From positions 37,573-101,572 of the forward strand of contig NZ_JABDSR010000009.1 in assembly GCF_012976305.1 (NCBI RefSeq): a DNA stretch of 64,000 nucleotides, given 5' to 3'. Position 1 is the first letter of the stretch. Each line of letters opens with the position of its first letter. Shown here piece by piece: positions 47,700 to 57,760 of this stretch. Both the position numbers and the translations under genes were made by a program. The notes beneath the pieces are model-generated. The model was not told the origin of the DNA. It did no database searches and saw only the letters and a program-made list of their open reading frames with translations. The DNA comes from Peptoniphilus faecalis (GTDB lineage Bacteria; Bacillota; Clostridia; Tissierellales; Peptoniphilaceae).

Positions 47700-50357
47700 A
47701 TGGATAACAAATTTTTAATTATAGATGGAAGTTCGCTTTTTTTTAGGGCATTTTATGCTCTGCCACTTTTAAAAACTAAGAGGGGTCTTTATACTAACGC
47801 AATCTATGGCTTTGTAATGATGGTTGAAAATGCAATTGAAAAGATAAAACCGACTCATGTTGCTGTTTGCTTCGACATGAAGGGCAAAACTTTTAGATCC
47901 GAAATATATAAAGATTACAAGGGCACAAGGCAAAAAACTCCAAACGAACTTGAACAACAATGGCCTTTAGTTCGCGATATTTTAAATTACATGAATATTA
48001 AAATTTTGGAATCACCTGTTTACGAGGCGGATGATATTGCAGGGACTCTTTCTAAACTTGCGTCAGAAGAAAATTTTGAAACCTATTTACTCACTGGCGA
48101 CAAGGACTATTTCCAACTAGTGAATGAAAATACAAAAGTCCTATTAACTCGCAAGGGAATTACTGAAATGGACATAATAACTGTGGAAAGCATTGAGAAG
48201 GATTATGGTATTGAGCCAATTGAATTCATAGATCTAAAAGCTTTAATGGGCGATCAGTCCGACAATATTCCAGGAATTTATGGTATTGGAGAAAAAACGG
48301 GACTAAAATTAATTCGCGAGTTTCACAACATCGAAAATCTTTACGATAATATTGAAAATGTAACAGCAAAAAAGCTTAAAGAAAAATTAATTGATGGTAA
48401 AATGTCTGCCTTTATGAGCAAAAAGTTGGGTACAATTGTAAAAAATGTGCCAATTGAAGAAAATTTAGAAGATTTAAAAAAAGTCGACTATGATTATGAA
48501 AAGCTTTCACAAATGTATCGTGAATTTGAGTTCAATTCAATGCTTGCAAGACTTCCCAAGGAATATCAAAAGGAAGAAGTGAAAGAAATCTCGGAAGATA
48601 ATTTTAAATTTGAGGAAATAAAAAACCTAGATGAAGCTATAAAAAAAATTCACATCAACAAGTCCTTTGCCTTTAAATTTATTACTGATGGAAAAATTTA
48701 TGAAGATGTAAATCCAATTTATCTTGCAATAAAAGTTCCTGATGAAGTTGTGAATTTTATTTTATGGGATAATATTGATAAAAATAAATTAAAAGAAATC
48801 ATGGAAGATGAAGACATAGAAAAACTTGGATATGAACTTAAAGAGGATATTATAATCTTAATGAGTCTTGGCATTGATATAAAAAATTATTGTCATGATG
48901 TTAAAATCGCCGAATATATTTTAAATTCTACAAAAAGTGATTATGATATAAATAAAATTTCTATGGATTATTTTAAAAAGGGATATATTGATCAAGATGA
49001 TTTTTTGGGCAAGGGAGTCAAGAAAAAAACTTACTCTGAAGTGAAAAAAGAAGATCTATTTAAATATTTTGCCTTTGTGTTAAATTCAATTTACAAATTG
49101 GAAAGAGTGCAAAGGGACAAAATCGGCGAGGAAAACATGACTTCCCTATATGAAGATATGGAGCTACCTTTAGTTGAAGTTCTTGCCTCTATGGAGTATG
49201 TTGGCATAAACACTGATGAGGCAGTTTTAGATGAAATTGACGAGAAAATTTCATTAAAACTAAAGGATTTAGAAGAAAAAGTATATTGTGAAGCAGAAGA
49301 AGAGTTTAACATTAATTCTCCTAAGCAACTTGGCGTTATTTTATTTGAAAAAATGGACTTCCCAGTGATAAAAAAGACAAAAACAGGCTATTCAACTTCT
49401 GCAGATGTTCTTGAAAAGCTTCGTGGCGAGGGAGAAATTATCGACTATATTTTAGATTACAGGAAATTCTCTAAATTAAAGTCAACTTATATCGATGGTT
49501 TAAAAGCTGTTATAAACAAGAAAACTAATCGGATTCACTCAAGATTTATGCAAACAGTAACTGCAACAGGAAGAATTTCATCTACGGATCCAAATTTACA
49601 AAATATACCAATAAAAACTGAAGAGGGAAGATTAATTCGAAAGGCATTTTTGGCATCAAAGGGTTGTATGCTTGTAGATGCTGACTACTCACAAATTGAG
49701 CTTCGTGTTCTTGCGGCACTTTCTAAGGATAAAGAAATGCTTGATGCCTTCAAAGAGGGATTAGACATTCACAAAAAAACGGCATCAGAAGTATTTCATG
49801 TGGATTATGACGATGTAAATGCACTTCAAAGGTCTGAGGCAAAAGCAGTAAACTTTGGAATAGTCTATGGAATTTCTGATTATGGCCTTTCACAAAACTT
49901 AAATATACCAAGAAAAGCAGCAAAGGAATACATTGACAATTATCTTGGACATTTTGTTGGAATAAAAAATTATATGTCAGAAGAAATTGAAGAAGGAAAG
50001 AAAAAGGGTTATGTAGAGACGATTTTTAACAGAAGGAGATACATTCCTGAGCTTAAGGCAAAGAATTTTAATATAAGAAGTTTTGGAGAAAGAATTGCAC
50101 TTAACACGCCAATACAAGGTTCAGCTGCTGACATAATAAAAATTGCCATGGTAAAAGTTTATAATGAATTAAAGAAGAGAAACTTAAAATCAAAATTGAT
50201 AATTCAAATTCACGACGAGCTTGTAGTTGATGCAGCAGAGGGCGAAGTTGAAGAAGTTAAAAAAATAATGAAGGATTTAATGGAAAATTCTGTGGACTTG
50301 AATGTAAAACTTTCTGTGGATATGAATACAGGTGAAAATCTTTATGAATCAAAATAA
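47700..50357 (+). CDS. polA: DNA polymerase I
   Basis: An 885-residue repair and Okazaki-fragment polymerase. Residues of about 1-290 are the 5'-3' exonuclease (DGSSLFFRAFYALP, YEADDIAGTL, LTGDKDYFQL, LMGDQSDNIPG). The middle domain lacks the Asp-x-Glu of a proofreading exonuclease (the strand reads FAFKFITDGKIYED), so 3'-5' activity is probably absent, as in many Firmicutes. The polymerase domain has DADYSQIELRVLAALS (motif A), RSEAKAVNFGIVYG (O helix) and IQIHDELVV (motif C). It overlaps coaE by 14 bases. Confidence 0.96.
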   Translation: MDNKFLIIDGSSLFFRAFYALPLLKTKRGLYTNAIYGFVMMVENAIEKIKPTHVAVCFDMKGKTFRSEIYKDYKGTRQKTPNELEQQWPLVRDILNYMNIKILESPVYEADDIAGTLSKLASEENFETYLLTGDKDYFQLVNENTKVLLTRKGITEMDIITVESIEKDYGIEPIEFIDLKALMGDQSDNIPGIYGIGEKTGLKLIREFHNIENLYDNIENVTAKKLKEKLIDGKMSAFMSKKLGTIVKNVPIEENLEDLKKVDYDYEKLSQMYREFEFNSMLARLPKEYQKEEVKEISEDNFKFEEIKNLDEAIKKIHINKSFAFKFITDGKIYEDVNPIYLAIKVPDEVVNFILWDNIDKNKLKEIMEDEDIEKLGYELKEDIIILMSLGIDIKNYCHDVKIAEYILNSTKSDYDINKISMDYFKKGYIDQDDFLGKGVKKKTYSEVKKEDLFKYFAFVLNSIYKLERVQRDKIGEENMTSLYEDMELPLVEVLASMEYVGINTDEAVLDEIDEKISLKLKDLEEKVYCEAEEEFNINSPKQLGVILFEKMDFPVIKKTKTGYSTSADVLEKLRGEGEIIDYILDYRKFSKLKSTYIDGLKAVINKKTNRIHSRFMQTVTATGRISSTDPNLQNIPIKTEEGRLIRKAFLASKGCMLVDADYSQIELRVLAALSKDKEMLDAFKEGLDIHKKTASEVFHVDYDDVNALQRSEAKAVNFGIVYGISDYGLSQNLNIPRKAAKEYIDNYLGHFVGIKNYMSEEIEEGKKKGYVETIFNRRRYIPELKAKNFNIRSFGERIALNTPIQGSAADIIKIAMVKVYNELKKRNLKSKLIIQIHDELVVDAAEGEVEEVKKIMKDLMENSVDLNVKLSVDMNTGENLYESK

Positions 50358-50940
50358 AGTAATTGGACTCACAGGTTCTATTGCAACGGGAAAGTCTCAA
50401 GTTTCTAGATTTTTAAAGAATAAAGGAATAAAAGTTGTTGACGCAGATTTAATTGCAAGAGATGTGGCAAATTTTGAATTTGTAAAAAATAAGATTAAAG
50501 AGGAGTTTGGAGAAGATTTATATAAAGATGGAAACCTTGACAGAAAAAAACTTGCAGAAGTAGTTTTTAAAAATGGAAAAGCAAGGGAAAAGTTAAATCA
50601 AATCATGCATCCAGAAATTTATAAAGAGATAAAAAGACAAATTGAAGACTCAGATGAACTTGTATTTGTCGACATACCCCTGTTTTTTGAAAACGAAGAT
50701 TTGAACAAAAAATATGGACTGAATTTCGATGAAATTTGGCTTGTATATGTTGACAGAGCTACACAAATAAAAAGACTAATGAAAAGGGACGACATTTCAA
50801 GAGAATATGCAAAAGAGAAAATAAATTCACAGCTTTCAGTTGAAGAAAAAAAAGAAAAAGCAGATGTAATAATCGACAATAGAGCAACATTATATGAAAC
50901 TTTTGCACAAGTAGATAGTAAATTAAAGAAGATGTGTTAA
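50344..50940 (+). CDS. coaE: Dephospho-CoA kinase
   Basis: A 198-residue kinase for the last step of coenzyme A synthesis. P-loop GLTGSIATGKS near residue 8, VVDADLIARDV, and the lid region VYVDRATQIKRLMKRDDIS. I chose the ATG at 50344, which has AGGTGA about 8 bases upstream; an in-frame GTG at 50332 is possible. The polA-coaE pair is common in Firmicutes. Confidence 0.94.
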   Translation: MNQNKVIGLTGSIATGKSQVSRFLKNKGIKVVDADLIARDVANFEFVKNKIKEEFGEDLYKDGNLDRKKLAEVVFKNGKAREKLNQIMHPEIYKEIKRQIEDSDELVFVDIPLFFENEDLNKKYGLNFDEIWLVYVDRATQIKRLMKRDDISREYAKEKINSQLSVEEKKEKADVIIDNRATLYETFAQVDSKLKKMC

Positions 50941-50955
50941 ATTTAGCACATCTTC
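50928..50955 (+). terminator. Hairpin overlapping the end of coaE
   Basis: GAAGATGTG (50928-50936) pairs with CACATCTTC (50947-50955). The T-rich tail is weak (CTTTTAATTT), so it is a probable terminator only. Confidence 0.5.
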
Positions 50956-50999
50956 AAAGCTTTTAATTTAATGAAAAATTTACAAATCACAAAAATGAC

Positions 51000-51028
51000 T
51001 TTACATTTAATAAATTCTTTGTTAAGAT
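51000..51028 (+). promoter_or_regulatory. Promoter of tRNA-Trp
   Basis: TTTACA (51000-51005), a 17-base spacer and TAAGAT (51023-51028), with the tRNA starting 12 bases later. Confidence 0.6.
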
Positions 51029-51040
51029 ATAACTTGTTCT

Positions 51041-51116
51041 AGGGGTATAGTTCAGTTGGTAGAACATTGGTCTCCAAAACCAAGTGCCGTGGGTTCGAGT
51101 CCTGCTACCCCTGCCA
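51041..51116 (+). tRNA. trpT: tRNA-Trp (CCA anticodon)
   Basis: A 76-base cloverleaf. Acceptor stem AGGGGTA/TACCCCT, anticodon stem TTGGT/ACCAA with anticodon CCA at 51074-51076, T loop GTTCGAGTC, discriminator G and an encoded CCA end. It is a lone tRNA gene with its own promoter and a terminator shortly after. Confidence 0.96.
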
Positions 51117-51154
51117 TTAATATTTAGCCGTACATTACCGTAACGGTTCAAACT

Positions 51155-51182
51155 AGCCATTCTTTCGAGAGTGGCTTTTTTA
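51155..51182 (+). terminator. Terminator after tRNA-Trp
   Basis: AGCCATTCT TTCG AGAGTGGCT (one G-T pair) followed by T6. Confidence 0.85.
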
Positions 51183-51432
51183 TTTCATCCCTATTTGACC
51201 ATATAACCTTGTTTTTTGATAAAATCCAACTTTTTATGACACCTGTAAAAGGGCTTTAAATAGAATTTATTTTTTAATTTAATTACATATTAATTGTGAT
51301 TATATTTGTAAATGGTATTATTGTGTATTATTTTTATTAAAATGCAGTTGTTACGCAGATGATTGTAGCTTTTTAAAGATTTTTTTGCGTAGAAGAGTCT
51401 AAAGCATTCTTCTTAAAAAAAAATTATAACTA
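51183..51432 (+). other. AT-rich spacer before pheS without a recognisable T-box
   Basis: About 250 bases with no gene. GAAGAGTCTAAAGCATTCTTC (near 51391) can fold, and TACGCA/TGCGTA blocks flank a T-rich stretch, but I see no T-box core, so pheS does not appear to share the control used by thrS. Confidence 0.5.
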
Positions 51433-51441
51433 TGATATAAT
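51433..51441 (+). promoter_or_regulatory. Extended -10 promoter of pheST
   Basis: TGATATAAT (TATAAT 51436-51441), 25 bases before the pheS start. No convincing -35. Confidence 0.55.
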
Positions 51442-51466
51442 TATATATTATGAATTGGAGGTCAAC

Positions 51467-52489
51467 ATGAAAGAAAAATTACTTGAAATCAAAGATGAAT
51501 CCATGAAACTTTTAACTAAAGCTAATACAATTAAAGAAATAGATGAACTTAAAGTTAAATATTTAGGAAAGAAGGGCGAACTTACTCAAATCTTAAAGGG
51601 GATGAAGGACCTTTCAAAGGAAGAAAGACCTATTATGGGAGCTCTTGCCAATGAAGTACGTGAAGATATTGAAAGGTCAATTGAGAAAAAAAAGGCTGAA
51701 ATTAATGATAAGATTTTGGAAAAGAAACTTCATGATGAGAGAATTGATGTTACTTTAAAAACTGATGATATTTTCTTGGGACATAGACATCCTTTGAAGA
51801 AAACTCTTGAGAATCTTGAAGATTTATTTACTCATATGGGCTTTACTGTTTACGATGGTCCTGAAATCGAAACTGTGAAAAACAACTTTGATCTTTTAAA
51901 TGCTCCCAAAGATCACCCTTCAAGAGATATGTCTGATACTTTTTATTTTGACGAAAATACAATTCTTAGATCGCAAACATCTCCTGTTCAAATAAGGGCA
52001 ATGAAGGAACATGGTGCTCCAATTCGCATGATATGTTCTGGTAGAGTTTTTAGATCTGATGAAGTTGATGCTACTCATTCACCAATGTTCCATCAACTTG
52101 AAGGTCTTGTTGTTGATGAAAAAATTTCTGTTGCAAATTTAATTGATACTTTAAACTATTTTGTAAAATCTTTCTTTGGCGAAGATATGAGTACTAGATT
52201 TAGACCACATTATTTCCCATTTACTGAGCCAAGCCTTGAAGTGGATACAACTTGTCCAAACTGTGGGGGCAAGGGTTGCAAGTCTTGCAATTATACTGGA
52301 TGGAGCATGGAACTTTTAGGCTGTGGCATGGTTCACCCAAATGTTCTTAAAAATTGTGGGATTGACCCTGAAAAATATTCTGGTTTTGCCTTTGGTATGG
52401 GAATTGACAGAATTGCAATGGTAAGATATAAAATTACAGATATTAGAATGATGTTTGAAAACAACAAGAAGTTCTTGGAACAATTTTAA
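51467..52489 (+). CDS. pheS: Phenylalanine-tRNA ligase alpha subunit
   Basis: A 340-residue class II synthetase subunit. The N-terminal coiled coil (residues 1-90) binds tRNA. The catalytic core has HPLKKTLENLEDLFTHMGF, SQTSPVQIRAM, RVFRSDEVDATHSPMFHQLEG (motif 2), a CPNCGGKGCKSCNYTGW zinc-finger-like loop seen in many Firmicutes PheS, and FAFGMGIDRIAMVRY (motif 3). GGAGGT supports the ATG at 51467. It sits 10 bases before pheT. Confidence 0.97.
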   Translation: MKEKLLEIKDESMKLLTKANTIKEIDELKVKYLGKKGELTQILKGMKDLSKEERPIMGALANEVREDIERSIEKKKAEINDKILEKKLHDERIDVTLKTDDIFLGHRHPLKKTLENLEDLFTHMGFTVYDGPEIETVKNNFDLLNAPKDHPSRDMSDTFYFDENTILRSQTSPVQIRAMKEHGAPIRMICSGRVFRSDEVDATHSPMFHQLEGLVVDEKISVANLIDTLNYFVKSFFGEDMSTRFRPHYFPFTEPSLEVDTTCPNCGGKGCKSCNYTGWSMELLGCGMVHPNVLKNCGIDPEKYSGFAFGMGIDRIAMVRYKITDIRMMFENNKKFLEQF

Positions 52490-52499
52490 GGAGATAGAA

Positions 52500-54875
52500 A
52501 TGTTATTACCGATTAAATGGCTTAAAGATTATGTTGATTTCGATTTTGATGTAAAAAAACTTGCAGATGGACTTTCCGATTCTGGTTCTCATGTTGAATC
52601 AATTATCATCCCGTCACAAGGTTTAGATAAAATTGTAGTTGGACAAATTGAAAAAATTGAAAAACACCCAGATGCAGATAAACTTGTTATTTGCACTGTA
52701 AATGTTGGCACTGAAGTTTTACAAATTGTAACTGGTGCACCAAATGTTTTTGAAGGGGCAATAGTTCCCGTTGCACTTCACGGCTCAAGTGTTGCTGGTG
52801 GAGTTAAGATAAAAAGGGGAAAACTCAGAGGGGTTGAATCCAATGGAATGCTTTGTTCTCTAGAAGAACTTGGTTTTGAAAATTCAGTTATACCTAAGGA
52901 AGCAAGAAATGGGATTTTTATTTTTCCTAAAGGCACTGAAATTGGAAAATCTGCTTTGGAAACTCTTTTTATGGATAATGAAATTCTTGAGCTTGAGATC
53001 ACACCAAATAGACCAGATTGTTTAAGTATAATGGGAATGGCTGTGGAAACTGCGGCATCCTTTGATATAAAAACTAAACATAATGATGTAAATATAAAGA
53101 ACGAAGTTGGAGATTTTTCTGAAAACTTTGACGATATAATTATTGAAACTGAAAATTGTAAGAGGTATTATTCAAAAATTCTTAAAAATATAAAGATTGG
53201 ACCATCTCCACTTTGGATGCAGGCATATCTTATGCAAGCAGGAGTTAGACCGATTTCAAATATTGTCGATTTAACAAACTTTGTAATGTTAGAATACGGT
53301 CAACCTCTTCATGCCTTTGACTTAGATACATTAAAAAACAAAAAAATTGTAGTTAGAATGGCAAAAGATGGCGAAGAAACTGTAACCCTTGATGGCGAAA
53401 CTAGAAAGCTTACTAGCGACGATATTTTAATTACTGATGGCAGTGAAATTATTGGTCTTGCTGGAGTAATGGGTGGTCTAGATTCTGAAATTACAGAAAA
53501 AACTGTAAATGTGCTTTTAGAAGGTGCAAATTTTAATAAAGAAAACATTAGAAAGACTTCAAGAAGACTTAATTTAAGAAGTGAGGCTTCCTCAAGATTT
53601 GAAAAGGGAATTGATGTAAATCTTGCAAAAACGGCTGTTGACAGAGTTTGCGAACTTGCAGAAATGTTAGGGATTGCTGAAGTTGTTGGAGGAAGTAAAG
53701 ATGTTGGCTCTTTTTCAAAAGAAGAAAGGGAAATAAAACTCAGAAAAGAAAAGGTTAATGATTTAATTGGCGTAGATTTTAGCATGGATGAAATTTCAAA
53801 TATTTTAAACAGACTTGAAATTGAAACTGATGTTAAAGATGATTATTTAATTGCAAAAATACCGAGCATAAGACTTGACCTTGAAATTGAAGAAGATTTA
53901 ATAGAAGAAATCGCAAGAATTTACGGTTACCACAATGTTAAACCTCAAAAATTAAGAGGAACATTAACTGTTGGAAGAAAGCCTAAATTTAGAAATGTGG
54001 AAGATAGACTTAAAAACCTTTTAATTGGTCTTGGATATTCCGAATTTATGACTTATTCCTTTGTTAGCCCATCTTCCTATAAAAAATCAAATTATGATGA
54101 AGATGAAAATAATATTATAAAAATTTTAAACCCACTTGGAGAAGATTATTCAATTATGAGGACTACTATAGTACCTTCAATGATAGAGGCTCTTGCTAAA
54201 AATTATGCCAGAGGAAATGAAAATGTCGGTGGATTTGAAATTGGAAATACATTTTTCCCAACAGATGATGAACTTCCAGCTGAAAAGTTAAAACTTACAA
54301 TGGGATTTTATGATTTAGGAGATTTTTATTACTTAAAGGAATCCATTGAAAAAATTTTATGGTATCTTGGAATAAATGAACTTGAAGTTAAAAGAAAAAA
54401 AGTGAGTTTCCTACATCCAGGAAGAAGTGCTGAATTTATTTTAAAGGGAGAAAGTCTTGGAGTATTTGGAGAGGTTCATCCAAAAGTTCTTGAAAATTAT
54501 GGTTTGAAGAAAAAAGCCTATGTTGCTGAACTTGATTTCGATAAAATTGTTGAAAACACAATTGACAATTACATTTATAAAGAACTTCCAAAGTATCCAA
54601 CTATGAAGAGAGATTTTGCTTTTGTAATGGATAGAGATGTTGATTCAGTTGAACTTGAAAAAATTTCCAGAAAATATGGCAAAGATCTCTTGGTATCCTT
54701 TAAGGTATTTGATATTTATGAAGGCGAAAATATAGAAGTTGGAAAGAAGTCTGTGGCTTTTTCACTTGTATTTAGAGCAGCAGATAGAACTTTAGAAGAC
54801 AGCGAAGTTACAGAAATTTGTGAAAAAATAGTTGCTGAAATTGAAAGTGAAATTAAGGCTAAATTAAGATCCTAA
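52500..54875 (+). CDS. pheT: Phenylalanine-tRNA ligase beta subunit
   Basis: A 791-residue subunit of the PheST heterotetramer, also holding the editing site. Order: tRNA-binding OB domain (VVGQIEKIEKHPDADKLVICTV, about 40-150), B3/B4 editing domain (RPISNIVDLTNFVMLEYGQPLHAFD), B5 domain (about 405-480), the synthetase-like core, and a C-terminal FDX-ACB anticodon-binding domain (LPKYPTMKRDFAFVMD). AAGGAG fixes the ATG at 52500. The length is normal. Confidence 0.97.
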   Translation: MLLPIKWLKDYVDFDFDVKKLADGLSDSGSHVESIIIPSQGLDKIVVGQIEKIEKHPDADKLVICTVNVGTEVLQIVTGAPNVFEGAIVPVALHGSSVAGGVKIKRGKLRGVESNGMLCSLEELGFENSVIPKEARNGIFIFPKGTEIGKSALETLFMDNEILELEITPNRPDCLSIMGMAVETAASFDIKTKHNDVNIKNEVGDFSENFDDIIIETENCKRYYSKILKNIKIGPSPLWMQAYLMQAGVRPISNIVDLTNFVMLEYGQPLHAFDLDTLKNKKIVVRMAKDGEETVTLDGETRKLTSDDILITDGSEIIGLAGVMGGLDSEITEKTVNVLLEGANFNKENIRKTSRRLNLRSEASSRFEKGIDVNLAKTAVDRVCELAEMLGIAEVVGGSKDVGSFSKEEREIKLRKEKVNDLIGVDFSMDEISNILNRLEIETDVKDDYLIAKIPSIRLDLEIEEDLIEEIARIYGYHNVKPQKLRGTLTVGRKPKFRNVEDRLKNLLIGLGYSEFMTYSFVSPSSYKKSNYDEDENNIIKILNPLGEDYSIMRTTIVPSMIEALAKNYARGNENVGGFEIGNTFFPTDDELPAEKLKLTMGFYDLGDFYYLKESIEKILWYLGINELEVKRKKVSFLHPGRSAEFILKGESLGVFGEVHPKVLENYGLKKKAYVAELDFDKIVENTIDNYIYKELPKYPTMKRDFAFVMDRDVDSVELEKISRKYGKDLLVSFKVFDIYEGENIEVGKKSVAFSLVFRAADRTLEDSEVTEICEKIVAEIESEIKAKLRS

Positions 54876-54885
54876 GGAGGCTATT

Positions 54886-55437
54886 ATGTCCGATGCAAAA
54901 AGAATCGAAGTTACAATTGACGGCATGAAATTTATTGTCATGGGAAGTGACAACGAAAAGTATGTTAAGGACCTTGCAGCAGATCTTGATGAAAAAATCA
55001 AAGAAACTGCAAAAAGTAATTACAAATTAAATCAAGTGCAGACTCTTGTGCTCTGTGGCTTAAATATTTTAGACGATTTGGAAAAAATGAAATCTGACAA
55101 AATGGATTTGGCGAGCATGGATGATGATAAGAGAGAAATCATTGAAAAAATGGAAGAAATTAAAGATTTAAAAAAACAACTTTCAATTTTTGAAGAAGAA
55201 AATAAAAAGGTTAATAAAAGTTTTAGAGAACTTCAACAGAAATCTCTTGATGTAGAGGACAGAAATAGAAAGGTAAATAGAGATCTTCTTGAAAAAAATA
55301 AAGAAATTCTAGATTTAAAAGAAGAAATAAATAAACTTGAAGGAAATATTTCATCATTAGAAGAAAAAAACAATAGTGCATCGAGAAGAATAATTGATTT
55401 AACAAGAGAACTGGAAAATCTTTATGAAGAAAAATAA
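54886..55437 (+). CDS. zapA: Cell division protein ZapA with long coiled coil
   Basis: A 183-residue protein. Residues 1-75 match ZapA (RIEVTIDGMKFIVMGSDNEKYVKDLAADLDEKI; TLVLCGLNILDDL), which bundles FtsZ filaments. Residues of about 85-183 are a predicted Lys/Glu-rich coiled coil, so the chain is roughly twice as long as Bacillus ZapA. It lies between pheT and a U32 peptidase gene, its usual Clostridia neighbourhood, and overlaps the latter by 14 bases. Confidence 0.88.
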   Translation: MSDAKRIEVTIDGMKFIVMGSDNEKYVKDLAADLDEKIKETAKSNYKLNQVQTLVLCGLNILDDLEKMKSDKMDLASMDDDKREIIEKMEEIKDLKKQLSIFEEENKKVNKSFRELQQKSLDVEDRNRKVNRDLLEKNKEILDLKEEINKLEGNISSLEEKNNSASRRIIDLTRELENLYEEK

Positions 55438-57760
55438 ATATGAATTACTAGCACCTGCTGGTGATATGGCTTGTCTAAAGGCAGCTGTATCGGCAGGTGC
55501 TAATGCTGTTTATTTGGGTTATGATGAATTTTCTGCAAGGGCAAAGGCAAAAAATTTTAACAAAGAAGAATTAATTGAAGCAATAAACTACGCTCATCTT
55601 AGAAATGTAAAAATTTATGTTACTTTTAACATTTTAATTGCGGATTTTGAAGTAAAAAGAGCTATGGAAAGTGTGAAGATGTTATACGATATCGGTGTAG
55701 ATGCGTTAATCTTACAAGATATTGGTATTTCAAGTGAAATACGTAAAAATTTTCCGGATTTTGAAGTTCATGCATCAACACAAATGGCTGTAAATAATTT
55801 TTATGGTGCAAAACTTTTAAAAAATATGGGATTTTCAAGAGTTGTACTTGCTCGTGAAACTCCAATTTTTGAGCTTGAAAAAATAAAAGAGCTAGATATA
55901 GAAGTAGAAACTTTTATTCATGGAGCACTTTGCGTTTCTTATTCAGGCGAATGTTTAATGTCATCTATGATTGGTGGCAAATCTGGAAATCGTGGCGAAT
56001 GTGCTCAAGCTTGTAGAAAGTCCTATGAAATTTTAGATTTTAATGGAAACATAATTGGCAAAAGACTTTATTATATTTCGCCAAAGGATCTAAATACACT
56101 AGATGATGTTGCAAAAATTATAAAATCTGGTGGATATTCACTAAAAATCGAAGGGCGAATGAAAAATCCAGAGTATGTTTACACTGTTGTTTCGTCATAC
56201 AAAAAGTCTTTGGAGAACAAATTAACTTTAGAGGACAGAGAAGACACAGAACAAGTTTTTAATAGAGGATTTACCAAGGGACTTTTTAATGGCGACTTTG
56301 GAAATAATTTTATTTCATCAGACAGACCTGATAACAGGGGTGTGGAAGTTGGGAAAGTAATTGAGGTAACAAAAAATTTGGCAAAAGTTATTTTTGATGT
56401 GGATATTTACCAAGGAGATGGAATTGAATTTTTGTCCAATAAGGGAAGATTTGGAATGAGATCGGTAAAACTTTATACTTCCAAAATTCCTCACGAAATA
56501 AGTTTATCTAAAACTCCAATTTTAAATTCCAAAATAAATAGAACTTACTCGAAAAGATTATATGGAAAAGTCGATGAAAAAATTGAGAATTCTAATTACA
56601 AAAGAGATTTAGATGTGAATTTAAAGATAAAAATTGGAGAAAAGCCGACTATTAAGGTTAGATCAGGAGATCACAGGGCATTTTACGAGCTAGATAAAAT
56701 TGTTGAAATTGCAAAAAAATCTGGGCTTAATAGAGAAAGAGTAGTAGAAAATATTTCAAAGACTGGCGACAGCATTTTCAAAGTGAAAAACATTTCTATG
56801 GACTTAGACGAAAATGCTTTTCTTTCAATTTCTGCCATTAACGAACTTAGAAGAGAAGTAATTGGAATTTTAGAAAGCAAAATTTTAAAAGATTCCATAA
56901 ATAGAGTTGAAATACAATGTAATTTAGAAAATAAAAAAATAGAAAACAAAGATAAAAAAAGTAAAATTAAAATTTTCTTCAATAAGTTTAAGAATTTAGA
57001 AAAGTCTAATTTAGAAAATATTGACGAAATAATAATTAGAGCAAAAGATCTCAAAAAGTTTAGTGAAAAATACAATAAAGAAGTTTCAATATATCTCGAT
57101 AAATTCTATTCTTACAATGAGCTTGAAAACTTAAGAGAATATCTTTTAAAAATCGAGAATGTAAAGGGTATTTGGATAAATAATCTCTCTGAATACTATA
57201 TCTTTAAGGACGACGGCATAAAAATAAATGGAGATATTGGACTAAATGTATTTAACAAACTTTCATTAGACTTTTTTAAGAATTTGGGTTTTAATTCAAT
57301 TACACTATCTCCAGAATTAAATAGTGGACAAATTCAAAAAATTACCATAAATTCAGATGCTGAGATAAATGTGATTTCCTACGGACGAGTGCCAGTTATG
57401 ACGATGAAACACTGTCCCTTCTCAGTTATAAAAAATTGCGTTGATGAGAGAAATTGTCCAAGCTGTAAATTTAAGAATTATTTATTGAGGGACGAGAAAT
57501 CAGTGGATTTTGAAGTATTAAGACAGAATACTTTTACAGAAATTTTTAATTCTTATCCAATTTTGTTAGATGGTTATGTAAAAAAACTCGTTGAAAACAA
57601 TGTAAGTTTGCTCCTCTTGGCAGATGAATTTACAGATGAAGTAGTTGAACTTTATAAAAACTATGAAGAAGAAAATTTTAAAAGGATAAAAAAGGAACTA
57701 GAAGACAAGTACCGACAAGTAACTAAGGGACATATAAACAGGGGGATTGTCAGTGGATAA
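55424..57760 (+). CDS. U32 family peptidase with DUF3656-type domain
   Basis: A 778-residue protein. Residues of about 1-300 are the U32 TIM-barrel: ELLAPAGDMACLKAAVSAGANAVYLG, VHASTQMAVNN, and the cysteine cluster region ETFIHGALCVSYSGECLMSS...GECAQACRKSYE. The middle is a DUF3656-like beta-rich domain, and the C-terminal part has another Cys group (CPFSVIKNCVDERNCPSCKF). Related RlhA and TrhP proteins hydroxylate 23S rRNA or tRNA, so an RNA-modifying role is at least as likely as proteolysis. The ATG overlaps zapA. Confidence 0.88.
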   Translation: MKKNKYELLAPAGDMACLKAAVSAGANAVYLGYDEFSARAKAKNFNKEELIEAINYAHLRNVKIYVTFNILIADFEVKRAMESVKMLYDIGVDALILQDIGISSEIRKNFPDFEVHASTQMAVNNFYGAKLLKNMGFSRVVLARETPIFELEKIKELDIEVETFIHGALCVSYSGECLMSSMIGGKSGNRGECAQACRKSYEILDFNGNIIGKRLYYISPKDLNTLDDVAKIIKSGGYSLKIEGRMKNPEYVYTVVSSYKKSLENKLTLEDREDTEQVFNRGFTKGLFNGDFGNNFISSDRPDNRGVEVGKVIEVTKNLAKVIFDVDIYQGDGIEFLSNKGRFGMRSVKLYTSKIPHEISLSKTPILNSKINRTYSKRLYGKVDEKIENSNYKRDLDVNLKIKIGEKPTIKVRSGDHRAFYELDKIVEIAKKSGLNRERVVENISKTGDSIFKVKNISMDLDENAFLSISAINELRREVIGILESKILKDSINRVEIQCNLENKKIENKDKKSKIKIFFNKFKNLEKSNLENIDEIIIRAKDLKKFSEKYNKEVSIYLDKFYSYNELENLREYLLKIENVKGIWINNLSEYYIFKDDGIKINGDIGLNVFNKLSLDFFKNLGFNSITLSPELNSGQIQKITINSDAEINVISYGRVPVMTMKHCPFSVIKNCVDERNCPSCKFKNYLLRDEKSVDFEVLRQNTFTEIFNSYPILLDGYVKKLVENNVSLLLLADEFTDEVVELYKNYEEENFKRIKKELEDKYRQVTKGHINRGIVSG

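Noticed and set aside
51183..51432. A T-box for pheST
   Set aside because: No GGTGGNACCRCG-like core or paired terminator/antiterminator is visible.
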